Below, piece after piece: positions 33,445-42,464 of a DNA stretch of 64,000 bases. How positions within the stretch are numbered: position 1 is the stretch's first letter; each line of letters opens with the position of its first letter. The DNA comes from Bedellia somnulentella. Its lineage: Eukaryota; Arthropoda; Insecta; Lepidoptera; Bedelliidae. The stretch is taken from NCBI GenBank assembly GCA_963576735.1, contig OY755177.1:12090001-12154000 (forward strand), given 5' to 3'. The position numbers were made by a program, and so were the translations under genes. The notes beneath the pieces are model-generated. The model was not told where the DNA came from, searched no databases, and saw only the letters and a program-made list of their open reading frames with translations.

Positions 33445-34325
33445 ACTTATTTTACAAACTTGTCTCATAATCTCACCTTCCTAACTTGAAACCCTTACAA
33501 TGTGCTAGAGACACAAGGGATCAATTAATGTTATTTAAAACCATCCATAATCTAATTGATTCACCTTATTTGTTATCAAAGTTAAACTTCAGATGTCCGT
33601 CCTACAACACTAGAAACTCATTCACATTCCACACACCATCTCTTAGGACTAATTATGCCACCAACACATTTATTTCCCGTGCTATAATTTCTTACAATAT
33701 TTTTTTTTCCGAAGCTGACATTTACAATTTATTATTCACTCAATTTAAGAACTTTTGTAAACAGTTGGAGTTAGTTGAATCAGCCGATCGACCCTAAATG
33801 TTTGAGTCATACAATTTTCTCTTAATATAATTATTTGAATTTATATTTATTTTATATTATAAATTAATATAATTTATATTATATTTATACATTTACTTAT
33901 TATGTTATATTTATTATTAAAGTATGTATTTTAAGTACTTTTATTCTAATTATCTTATATATTATTAATTTATGTATTTTTAGCCTTGAAAAGTATGTAT
34001 CTTATTTAGGTATATTTTATTATCATAAAATATTGTTTATTATTACATTATTTCCTAAAATCTCTATGCATATTTTGTACTCTTGTAGTGTTTGTCTGGT
34101 GGGAATGACAATACAATTCTTTTAACTCACTTAATTCCATCTGTATAAATTATCCATATTACAACTGATGTATAATTGTTTTGTTTTCAATAGTTATTTT
34201 AATTTGCGTTTTTCTGTATCGTCTGTATAACAATTGGTAGAAACTTTATAGGTCAAGAACTTCTCTGTATTTTTATCTTATTTGAAATATTGTGTACCGT
34301 TTGTTTCCCAAATAAATAAATAATA
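33445..34325 (+). mobile_element. 5'-truncated LINE (Jockey/CR1-like), C-terminus and 3' UTR
   Basis: The plus strand is open over 33486-33797 and encodes QLMLFKTIHNLIDSPYLLSK, then FRCPSYNTRNS, the type of C-terminal tail that follows the reverse transcriptase in Jockey/CR1-like elements. A long AT-rich 3' UTR ends in AAATAAATAAATAA. It lies between exon-like units A and B and so probably split them. Confidence 0.55.
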
Positions 34326-34399
34326 TTATCTCAACCACATCCATTATCCGTATCATATACGATAGATATCTCTGTTTAAAATAAGTATAAAAATATTCA

Positions 34400-34555
34400 T
34401 CGTCTTATATTAACCGTATGTAATTAGCAGTTTCATCTCCAGAAAAACATGGCAGAATCTTTAATATTTCATTGTAGTTTTAGTTTCTCGGTGCGGCATT
34501 CCGGGCTGGGCAAAATAACACTTGGTTCCTTAAAGCACTTACCTTCAGCTTGACT
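34400..34555 (-). pseudogene. Exon-like unit B
   Basis: The minus strand has GCTGAAGGTAAGTGC, then a segment reading NYNEILKILPCFSGDETANY with an in-frame stop just before it. A TTTTAAACAG acceptor-like site follows, after which sequence homologous to the end of unit C resumes, as if an intron of about 45 bp were present here and absent in C. Function unknown. Confidence 0.4.
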
Positions 34556-34580
34556 TAAAATTAATAGCAGCTATAATTAC

Positions 34581-34790
34581 TTATTTGACTAATACTTTAT
34601 CCACATCTATTAGCATGTACGATGGATATTTCTGTTTAAAAATGTAATTAGCAGTTTCGTCTCCATTAAAACATGGCAGAAACTCCAATATTTCGTTGTA
34701 GTTTCTCGTCGCTGCATCCCAGGCCGGATATTGCCGCCGCTGCGCCAACACTGACGACAGTTGGACGCACCACCCGTGCTATTGTGGCTA
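34581..34790 (-). pseudogene. Exon-like unit C, open to a stop
   Basis: The minus strand is open for about 65 codons, including RQYPAWDAATRNYNEILEFL, PCFNGDETANYIFKQKYP and a stop after DVDKVLVK. It is the most gene-like of the three units. No family is recognised. It could be a terminal exon of a duplicated small gene or part of an unrecognised transposon. Confidence 0.4.
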
Positions 34791-35042
34791 TAACTATTTA
34801 CTACACAAAGGTGTCTTGCCAATTTTACAACACTAATATTTCAGGGGTAATGATGCGGGTGATTTAGAATAATGTAGTGATTCTAAGCGCTGAGATTGTC
34901 TGTTACTTTTTGTTTATGGCTTGAGATTTTTGGTAGAAAATAATGGTGTTTATATTCCCATGAAAATATATTGGTTTCATGGTTGTTATAACCCAATCCA
35001 AGTCAACGTTCTCGCCATATATCTCCACACTTCGGTAGACTC

Positions 35043-35225
35043 AAACGTTTATACCGTGTATCCCCGAAAGGGTGGCAGATATACTAATATCTAAACATTG
35101 AATACCACGTTACATTGTCAGCTGGTGTTAAAAGCACCCACATTATGTTTAAACACTACACTCATGTGATAGAGGATGGCCTTTCCCCGTTATATACGAA
35201 TTTGCTGATCCATGACTAAGTCTGA
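35043..35225 (-). repeat. SINE-B, degenerate 3' half
   Basis: TATCCCCGAAAGGG, GGCAGATATACTAAT and CTCATGTGATAG follow minus-strand SINE-B order. Heavily diverged. Confidence 0.6.
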
Positions 35226-35274
35226 TAGAGAACTTATTTTTTATGTACTTAAGTATATTTTAATCACCTTATGT

Positions 35275-35400
35275 ACAAAGTAACAACGTTTTGCTTGGAC
35301 AGTAAATTCACGTGATAGAAAACAGGACAGTCATGTGGGGTTCTTATGACGTTTTCGACATTTATAACCTTAACTCTAAATTAACCACACATCCATACAC
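35275..35400 (-). repeat. SINE-B, second degenerate copy
   Basis: CAACGTTTTGCTTGGACAG, CACGTGATAG, CATGTGGGGTTCTTATGACG and AATTAACCACACAT match the middle of SINE-B. It partly repeats the content of the preceding copy, so two insertions or a dimer are present. Confidence 0.6.
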
Positions 35401-35849
35401 AGACATATAGTTTTTATTGTGTGAATATCAGTTTATATGGTACATAATATATACTAGTACCAACATGCTGCTTGTTAATAAAAAATGTTTTAAGATTTTG
35501 TCTGTCCATCTGTTTATTCTTTGCTTCGGCTTATATTTGGAACAGCTAAACCTATTTTCACAGGATTTACAGTAGGAAGGCTAATGTAATAATATAATAA
35601 GTTATGTCACTTCTTCGTTTTAATTCATTTGTAAAATTTTCAAGTTACTAGATTTTATTAACATTAAAAATTTCGAGGTGAAGCAGGTTAAAATAACCAA
35701 CGTAATAAGCTAATAAGTCATATCTATTTAAATGGTAAAAAAAGATAGAGTAAATCATCAACTTAAAATTTGGCTTGCCCTGAGAAGATATTGTTTAATA
35801 TCGGTGGACTTGTAAACTTGAAAAAAATGATCGGATTTACACCTAAATA
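35401..35849. other. No clear feature
   Basis: The stretch near 35500-35580 (GTCTGTCCATCTGTTTATTC, then GCTAAACC) resembles a phrase common in old insect transposons, but I cannot assign it. Confidence 0.25.
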
Positions 35850-36010
35850 TACATACATACATACATACATATACTTACGCCATTAGTTCCCATTGGGGTA
35901 GGCAGAGACTATTGATCGCCACTTCGTACGATCCTGACAAACCTCTCTAGCTTTGTTTAATCTTTTCATGCATGCTTTTTTATTCTTCATACTTCGGACG
36001 CCAGCCTTTT
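35850..36010 (-). mobile_element. LINE-1 3' terminal fragment in a chimera
   Basis: The minus strand runs from AAAAGGCTGGCGTCCGAAGT to ATGGCGTAAGTATATG and a (TATG)n tail. Its 5' side is fused directly to the transduced SINE flank at 36011. Confidence 0.85.
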
Positions 36011-36082
36011 AAAAAATGTATCACCTTTTACAAACAGTGTGGCTAGTTTAACATTTTGTAGAACTTTGGTTTTGAACGTACA
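36011..36082 (-). repeat. Transduced 3' flank of the SINE-A at 18571
   Basis: The complement matches 18821-18894 over about 72 bp with a handful of differences, including the source locus target duplication TATGATGTACGTTCA. Confidence 0.88.
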
Positions 36083-36333
36083 TCATACATACATATACTC
36101 ACGGCTATAAATCCCTAGAAAGGGGTAGCCAGAGCTAAGGAATTAGAAATTCCTCAGCCACTTTTGGAAGTTGCGTGCGGAAAAGATGGTAAAATAAAGG
36201 TTGTTGGTGATGGGTCTCCAACCGCATCGCCCATAAATCCCTTAAAAAGCCCCAATACCGTTAGTCGCCTCTTACGTACACCCACCGGAAGAAAAGGGGT
36301 AGTGCTATTCTAAGCCGACACTACACAGCAAGT
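36083..36333 (-). repeat. SINE-A, full length, 5' part of a chimera
   Basis: A complete minus-strand copy. Its 3' end continues into the transduced flank and LINE-1 end rather than into a normal tail and flank. Confidence 0.92.
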
Positions 36334-36339
36334 AAGAGT

Positions 36340-36985
36340 AAGGCGTGGGAGTAAAAAAACAGGTAATCACTTGTCTTGTGTTTTATATCAACACGCTAAA
36401 TATCTCTTTTCTTTCTTTCTCTTGCGTAACATAGAATAAAATGAAAATGACATTTAAAAAGATATGTGAACTAAACATAAATTTTTGAGGGATTTATAAA
36501 CGCAACTTGTTAAAGATTTTCAAGACCACAGTCACTTATTTTCTGGGTATTTTTTTTCTACAATAAAAGCACCAGAAGGTATTAAAACCACAATAAACGC
36601 GACCAAATAAATATTTAAGATAAAAATATTTAAACTTATAGATGAAAAAGTTTGAGGGGGTTTTAAGATTAATCCCAAACTACCTCAATATTATAAAAAA
36701 AGTAATGTCTAATTCCAAACCGAAACCGAGCAATCCAAAAGGCACAAACCGAATAAATAAACACATGGGAAATCTTTTTCTTTATCCAAGAAGAGTTTCA
36801 GTTTCGTCTCGGTTTAAATTGTGTCTGTTGTACGAGACCCATTTGCCGGATATTATGGGAGACGGCAGCGGTGGCGCGATTAAACAAAACTCGCTGCATC
36901 TTACACTTTGATACTCAACTTTTATTGTGACACTAGAATGTCTGGCAACGTCGTCGTGTCACTACTATGGATTTTAGTTTTCTAC
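36340..36985. other. No supported gene
   Basis: An 89-codon frame at 36642-36911 (+) has a GC-richer end at about 36830-36960 but no known domain. Remaining sequence is AT-rich. Confidence 0.3.
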
Positions 36986-36989
36986 AAAA

Positions 36990-37022
36990 CTGCTGTGTAG
37001 TATCGGCTTAGAATAGCACTAC
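36990..37022 (+). repeat. SINE-A head stub
   Basis: Only CTGTGTAGTATCGGCTTAGA and the AGCACTAC that follows are present before the sequence changes to a mariner fragment. Confidence 0.75.
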
Positions 37023-37232
37023 GTTTTTCGACTGCACGAACGTTTTCTTGCGTGACCGCGGTTGGCGACCGTCCTGTCTTCGCTTCATCTTCGGGACATC
37101 TCCGTCCTCTTTTAAATTCAGCAAACCAATTGAATACTGTTGCTCGGGAACAAGCAGACTCACCAAAAGTAGAAGCCAAAAGTTCAAAACATTCTTGAGG
37201 CTTTAAAAGTCTTATTAAATCATAGCGCGAAA
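37023..37232 (-). pseudogene. mariner-type transposase, N-terminal DNA-binding fragment
   Basis: Upstream on the minus strand (to about 37253) an ATG begins MELSQRDFRAMI; frameshifts follow, then PQECFELLASTFG, RATVFNWFAEFKRGRR, EDEAKTGRSPTAV. This is the paired helix-turn-helix region of mariner transposases, which binds the inverted repeats. The catalytic DDD domain is absent and the end is fused to a SINE-A stub at 37022. Confidence 0.75.
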
Positions 37233-37439
37233 ATCACGTTGACTGAGCTCCATTGTTGCAAGTGAATTCCCGATTCTGGGAAAAAATATGCTCATTCAAA
37301 TAAAAAATAAATAAAAGAAGTGTGTTCTATATTCAAATACGTCAATAAAAAACCAGCCTATAAGATGGTGTATAGCTTGCCAGGGTCAATTAAATGAGAA
37401 AAGAGTATCTAACTTCTATTGGTATGCCCCTCGTATGCA

Positions 37440-37545
37440 TACGGATGGATGGGTCTCCAATTGCATCGCCAATTATGACATAAAAAGCCCCATTTCACTA
37501 AGTTTCCTCTTAAGACACCTGCGGTAAGAAATCAGTAAGGTTGTA
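37440..37545 (-). repeat. SINE-A, degenerate 5' half
   Basis: ATGGGTCTCCAATTGCATCGC, AAAAAGCCCC and the CTGCGGTAAGAAAT block match in order. Confidence 0.55.
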
Positions 37546-37794
37546 AATTGTTTATGTGAATATATTTATATATATGCAGGTGGTAAAGAAATTTATCGCA
37601 AGATTGATAGTCACACCACAAATGCAACTGCGTCGCTAAACGCTTTAATGTCACCTCATTATAAAAAGACAGGATTGAGTGCAAGATGCAGCAAGCTGTA
37701 TTGTTTTAAAGTTTATTGTAATTTGAGATTCAGGACATGAGCCAAAATAAAATGCATTTTTCCCAACTTATAATACTGTCTTTATACTACGAGT
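37546..37794. other. No recognised feature
   Basis: AT-rich spacer. Confidence 0.3.
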
Positions 37795-38120
37795 ATAACT
37801 AGCTTTTTGCCCGCAACTACGTCCGAGTGGACTACATTTTTTGCATCCGGCTTACATCCAAAATACCAATACCTATCTTAACTTCTGTTTATTATATTTA
37901 TATTCCCGCGGGCGTTGTAATAGATATGAAATTACAAAATACAGAACATTGAGGCTTTTTAAGTGATTATTGGGCTGGGCGATGCAGTTGGAGACCCATT
38001 TGACTACCTTTTCCCCATTCACCTTTCAAAAGTGGGTAAAGAATTACTACCTGTGAAGCATTTTTTGGGATTTATAGCCGTTAGTATATTCCTACTCACG
38101 AATATTGATAGATGAATTTC
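37795..38120 (+). mobile_element. Composite repeat with an embedded SINE-A segment, copy 1
   Basis: It starts CTAGCTTTTTGCCCGCAAC, continues to TATTCCCGCGGGCGTTGTAA, then enters a SINE-A segment at TTGAGGCTTTTTAAG and leaves it at GCCGTTAGTATATT before GATAGATGAATT. The copy at 57842-58165 has the same outer sequence and the same two SINE junctions, so the SINE piece is a fixed part of the repeat. Confidence 0.7.
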
Positions 38121-38166
38121 ATATATTCCTTTTTACATACATACATACATACATATTCTCACGCCG

Positions 38167-38786
38167 TTAGTTCCCATTGGGGTAGGCAGAGACTATCGAT
38201 CGCCACTTTGTACGATCCTGGCAAACCTCTCTGGCTTCGTTTACATCCATCAATCTTTTCATACATGCTCTTTTATTCTTCATACTGCGGACACCTGCCT
38301 TTTTGAGCACATGTTCTATTTGATCCAAATGTGTCCTCCGAGGTCGTCCTCTACTAACATTACCTTCCACATTGGCTCTATATATCTCTTTCACCAATTT
38401 ACTGTCATCCATCCTCTCTATGTGCCCAAACCATCTCAACATTCCTTTTTCTATCTTTCTTACAATATCATCTTTTACACCACACCTTTCACGAATCACA
38501 TCATTCCTCACACGATCACATAACCTTACATTACACACTTTTCTGAGGGATCTCATTTCTACTGCATTCACTCTACTTTCATGCTTCTTCTGCCACACCC
38601 AACATTCACTGCCATACATAAGCGTAGGAACGAGGACAGCATCATGCACAGCCATTCGGGCCTTTGCAGACACCGACTGACTAGACATTAGACTATCCAG
38701 TGCTCCATTTACCGCATTACCCTTTTTCACTCTTCTCTCGATATCTTCATCACACTTTCCATCCCTAGTAAACAAACTTCCCAAAT
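38167..38786 (-). pseudogene. LINE-1 C-terminal coding region, separated by a MITE
   Basis: A 205-codon open frame containing GSLFTRDGKCDEDIERRV, YGSECWVWQKKHE, RWFGHIERMDDSKL and the C-terminal KRLMDVNEAREVCQDR to AYPNGN. It continues in frame from the RT segment above 39042 if the MITE and one AAAT are ignored, so the break is due only to that insertion. It is closely similar to the frame at 20610-21509. Confidence 0.88.
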
Positions 38787-39041
38787 CGCACTCTCAGAAC
38801 GAAAGAGGCTCAAGTCAAAAATAGTGATATTGAGTTACATTCATAGAGAGGCATAAAAAAGTATGTTCTCAAACAAAGGCATTTATTGTTATAGGGTCGG
38901 AAAATTCGCTATCCTGTTTTTTTAACAATTACTGCCTTTGTTTTAGTATTCATCAGATTGAGCATACCTTTTCATGTCTCTCTAGGATTGTAACTCAATA
39001 TCACTATTTTTGAGTTGAGCCTCTTTCGTTCTGAGAGTGCG
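38787..39041. mobile_element. 255-bp MITE inserted in the LINE-1 coding sequence
   Basis: Inverted repeats of over 50 bp begin CGCACTCTCAGAACGAAAGA at both ends. AAAT flanks the element at 38783-38786 and 39042-39045, and the LINE-1 copy at 20609 shows the uninterrupted site. A 4-bp duplication with ends of this type does not identify a superfamily with confidence. No coding capacity. Confidence 0.88.
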
Positions 39042-39045
39042 AAAT

Positions 39046-40588
39046 ATACAAACTCTTTCACTTGTTCCACTTTCTTACCATTAATCTCAATCACGCATTC
39101 GGTCATATTCACCTCTCTCTCAAAAACCATAGTTTTTGTTTTATCCACATTCACCCTCATTCCCTTTTTTTCAAAAGACGCACATGCAATATTCATCATC
39201 TCTTGCAGCTCTTCCACCGATGATGCAAGTAGCACTTGATCGTCGGCATATAAAAGGCATTTAATGATGAATCCACCCATTCTCAATCCATAATCACTTT
39301 CACGCAACTCTGTTAAACAGTCATCCATGAACAAATTGAAGAGCCACGGGGAAGCTACACAACCCTGTCGGACACCCCGAGAGATCCCGAACCAGTCAGT
39401 ATTTTCCCCGTTTACTCTCACACATGCACTGGAATCCTCATAGAGTGATACCAGTGCACGTATAAGTCGACTCCCCAAACCGAACTTGGATAACACCACC
39501 CATAAACACTTTATTACCACCCTATCATACGCCTTCTCTAAATCAATGAAGGAGCAATACACCTTTCTGTTCTTAGCTAAGAACTTTTCGGTGATGCTCC
39601 TTAAAGAGAAGATTTGGTCCATACATCCCATTCCCTTTCTAAATCCTGCTTGCACATCCCAAATTTTATCTTCCGTTTCATTCATCACTGTTTCAATCAA
39701 AACCTTTGCATACAATTTACCGACAATGCTGAGTAGGCTAATTCCACGGTAGTTTCTAGCCTCCTGGTGTGACCCCTTTCCTTTATATAAAGGCACAATT
39801 ACCGCTTTGCACCAGTCTTGTGGCACTTTGCCACTCGACCAGCATTTTTGGAAAAGGAAGTACAACCAGGAAGCCACCACCCCTTTACCAGCCCTCAGCA
39901 TTTCAGTGTTTATCCTGTCATACCCTGCCGCTTTCCCTAGTTTCATACTTTTCATTGCTTTCATTATTTCTTCCATACTGATCTCACTGTCACTAAAGTC
40001 ACCCATAACGTCGTTCCAATCAACATTACTGCCGATTGCCGAAGAAATGGATGTATCCTCTTTTTCAAAGAGTCCCTCAAAATAGTTCTTCCATACTCGT
40101 CTTATGCTACTTTCATCCGTCGCCAATTCACCCTGTTCATCTCTCACAACATTCACTCTCGTGTTTTGGGAAACTCCCTTTTCTTTCCGGATATATTTCC
40201 AGAACAACTTTTGGTTATTCCGGAAATTATCGGAGAGTTTCCTCTCACACCATTCTATCAGATCACGCTTTTTCTTTTCTATTTTCTTCTTGACCTCATT
40301 CTTAACTCTCTTATATTCATCTTCAATGTTCTTCACTGCATCATCTGTTACTCTCGCATCCATTCGTTTACTAGCTTTAATCGCTAGTAAATCTAACCAA
40401 GCTTTCTTCTTATCTCCAACTGCCCCTTTCACATCTTTATCCCACCAACTTGTTGGTGGTCTATTTGTTCTTTTACTCAATCCACATACTTCCGTCGCAC
40501 ATTCAACCATTGACGATTTGAGCACATCCCATACTTCTTCTATTTCCAATTCATCCTTCATCTCCACGCAACTGAGCCTGTCGTCCAT
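39046..40588 (-). pseudogene. LINE-1 reverse transcriptase region
   Basis: An open frame whose native part spans about 514 codons, up to the MITE. Landmarks by residue: IRRVWKNYFEGLF 162-174, LGKAAGYDRI 217-226, QAGFRKGMGC 313-322, motif A FIDLEKAYD 347-355, motif B GVRQGCVASP 405-414, motif C YADD 447-450. The YADD aspartates and the motif A aspartate are present, so the core catalytic residues are intact. The enzyme would copy LINE RNA, and possibly SINE-A RNA, at the nicked target. The final residues of the frame are read from the MITE. Confidence 0.9.
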
Positions 40589-41418
40589 TTCTTCATATAT
40601 TCATCTCTAATATTTTCATCCTCTTCCAATTTCTCCTTTTTTATTCTCGCAAAATCCGTTGTTGACACTTTAGGCCTGTGACGCCAACGCGTGCACAGAC
40701 CCCTAAATCGTGATATAACGAGAAAGTGATCTGTGCCAACGTTAATGCCCCTATGGACTCTGGTGTCAACAACCTTTGCTCTTAGCCTTTCATCCACTAT
40801 CACAAAATCTATCATACTTCTCTCGCTTCCTCTCTGTCTAGTATACATATGGATATCTTTGTGATCAAACAACGTGTTGGTAACACAAAGATTCCTCTCC
40901 AAACATACATCAATCACTTTCTCACCATTCTCGTTCACTCTTTTATCGCCAAACTTTCCTAAAACTCTTTCACAACCGTTGCGTGACACACCAACCCAAC
41001 CATTAAAATCTCCTAACATAACAATTTTCTCATTTTCATCACACCCATTCGCAACATCGTCTAACAGATTCCAAAACTCCTCCCTCTCGGATAGTGATCT
41101 AGACATGTCCGGAGCATACACGCAAATTATGCGCATCCGGACAAGCCCTACCTTCACCTTTATCCATAGGAGCCTTGGACTCACACACGCATAATCTTTC
41201 ATGCACTTAGCCATCCTTTCAGATATCAGAAGTCCCACGCCTTGGCAAGCTCTGTCACTCTCGGCAACTCCTGACCAGATAGCTGTAAATGGGCCAAGTT
41301 GTGAAACCTCTTTTTCCTTGCGCTTCGTTTCATTTACACACAGAAAATCTAGTTTTCTTTCTTCCATAATCAAACATACTTCATCTAATTTTTCATGCAT
41401 CCCTCCACACACATTCAT
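40558..41418 (-). pseudogene. LINE-1 apurinic/apyrimidinic-type endonuclease region
   Basis: A 286-codon frame. Key residues in order: E30 in VNETK, YAPD at 101-104, D137 and N139 in LGDFN, D204 in MIDFV, D230-H231 in GTDH. These are the metal-binding and catalytic positions of the exonuclease-endonuclease-phosphatase fold that nicks target DNA to prime reverse transcription. The frame ends KKWTTGSVAWR where a one-base indel near 40580 shifts it off the RT frame, which overlaps it by 31 bases. The frame is also open upstream of this ATG (AKETRFST), so the true start may lie further 5'. Confidence 0.88.
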
Positions 41419-41462
41419 CGTACTAAAGCGGGTCTCTTTAGCCCACTTTTCGCCCCGTGAGG

Positions 41463-41857
41463 AACCACGGTTTATATATATATTATTTTATTCCTTTTTG
41501 TAGTGGTTATATCAGTCAACCGCATCAGGTTTCAAATTTATAGATACATTAAAAATATGTATACTATATTTAAATCCCTTAGGGTTTCAAAACACCTTTT
41601 AAATTGTTTTTAAATTTAAGACTGGTCTACCTTGGTAGTAGGTAGTATTGTAGCCGTAATTGACGGCTTTCCGTACCCTCTGAAGCATAGATTCAATTTT
41701 AATTAGGAAATCAGATGAATCAGTATACAATGTCAACAATTTCCTAACCGAAACGGAATACCTAAAAATTTGCCTTGTGAGTCAAACCTTTATCAGCCCT
41801 CTGGAATTGAAACTGAGACCTCCATGTCTATCCATGTCTGTTTCCATGTCATGTCTG
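41463..41857. other. No recognised feature
   Basis: Spacer between the LINE-1 5' end and the next SINE. A TATA-only run adjoins the LINE end. Confidence 0.3.
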
Positions 41858-42092
41858 CTGTGTAGTGTCGGCTTAGAATAGCACTACCCCATTTCTTCCG
41901 GTGGGTGTACGTAAGAGGTATTAAGGCTTTTTAAGGGATTTTTGGGCGATGCGGTTGGAGACCCAACACCAACAACTTTTATTTTTACCATCTTTTCCGC
42001 ATACAACTTCCATAACTGGCTGAGGGATTTCTAATTCCTTAGCTCTGGCTTCCCCTTCTAGGGATTTATAGCCGTGAGTATATGTATGTATC
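41858..42092 (+). repeat. SINE-A, near full length with small deletion
   Basis: A complete head and tail; about 15 bp around GGCGACTAACGG are missing. CCATGTC lies on both sides (41846 region and 42103 region), a short possible duplication. Confidence 0.9.
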
Positions 42093-42213
42093 TATTTATC
42101 TCCATGTCGTGACCCGAACATTTCTGTTTTAATAATACAATACTCGAAAGTCGTAGAAGCCGCATGAATCGGTGTATTATCGTATGTACGGTATATTTTA
42201 CAACATTTTGACG

Positions 42214-42463
42214 ACGTCCGTAGCCGAGTGGATAGGTGACTAGCTTATCGGTCAGAAGGTTGCGGGTTCGATCCCCGCTGAGAGCAACATTTATGTGATG
42301 AACATAAATGATTGTTTCTTAGCCTTGGATGTTATTTATAAGTGTATTATATACCTAATATTAGATACATCGTTAAGTTAATATAGTTAGTTCGGGGACG
42401 ACTCGATCTGTGTATAATGTTTCCGTATAGTCATTTATTTATTTATTTTTGGTTTTAATCCGA
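42214..42463 (+). repeat. tRNA-headed SINE, HaSE-like
   Basis: The head has GTAGCCGAGTGGATAGG as A-box and GGTTCGATCCCC as B-box. The body has GTGATGAACATAAATGATTG and a GGATGTTATTTATAAG block typical, from memory, of noctuid-type SINEs. It ends in a TTTATTTATTTATT run. Confidence 0.65.
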
Positions 42464-42464
42464 C

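Larger units (their letters stand above)
38137..41462 (-). mobile_element. LINE-1, nearly full-length RTE-like retrotransposon
   Basis: The minus strand reads, from about 41462 to 38137, an apurinic-type endonuclease, a reverse transcriptase, a conserved C-terminal region, a very short 3' UTR and a (TATG)n tail. Removing the 255-bp MITE at 38787-39041 with one AAAT leaves about 3.07 kb, the size expected of RTE-like elements. It has one frameshift (near 40580) and the MITE as obvious lesions. Single-protein organisation, tiny 3' UTR and simple-repeat tail all point to the RTE group (RTE or Proto2-like); the exact clade needs a phylogeny. Confidence 0.9.

Noticed and set aside
39015..41503. 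Many plus-strand open frames of 70-168 codons opposite LINE-1
   Set aside because: They are antisense shadows of the endonuclease/reverse-transcriptase frames, serine- and leucine-rich, without domains.
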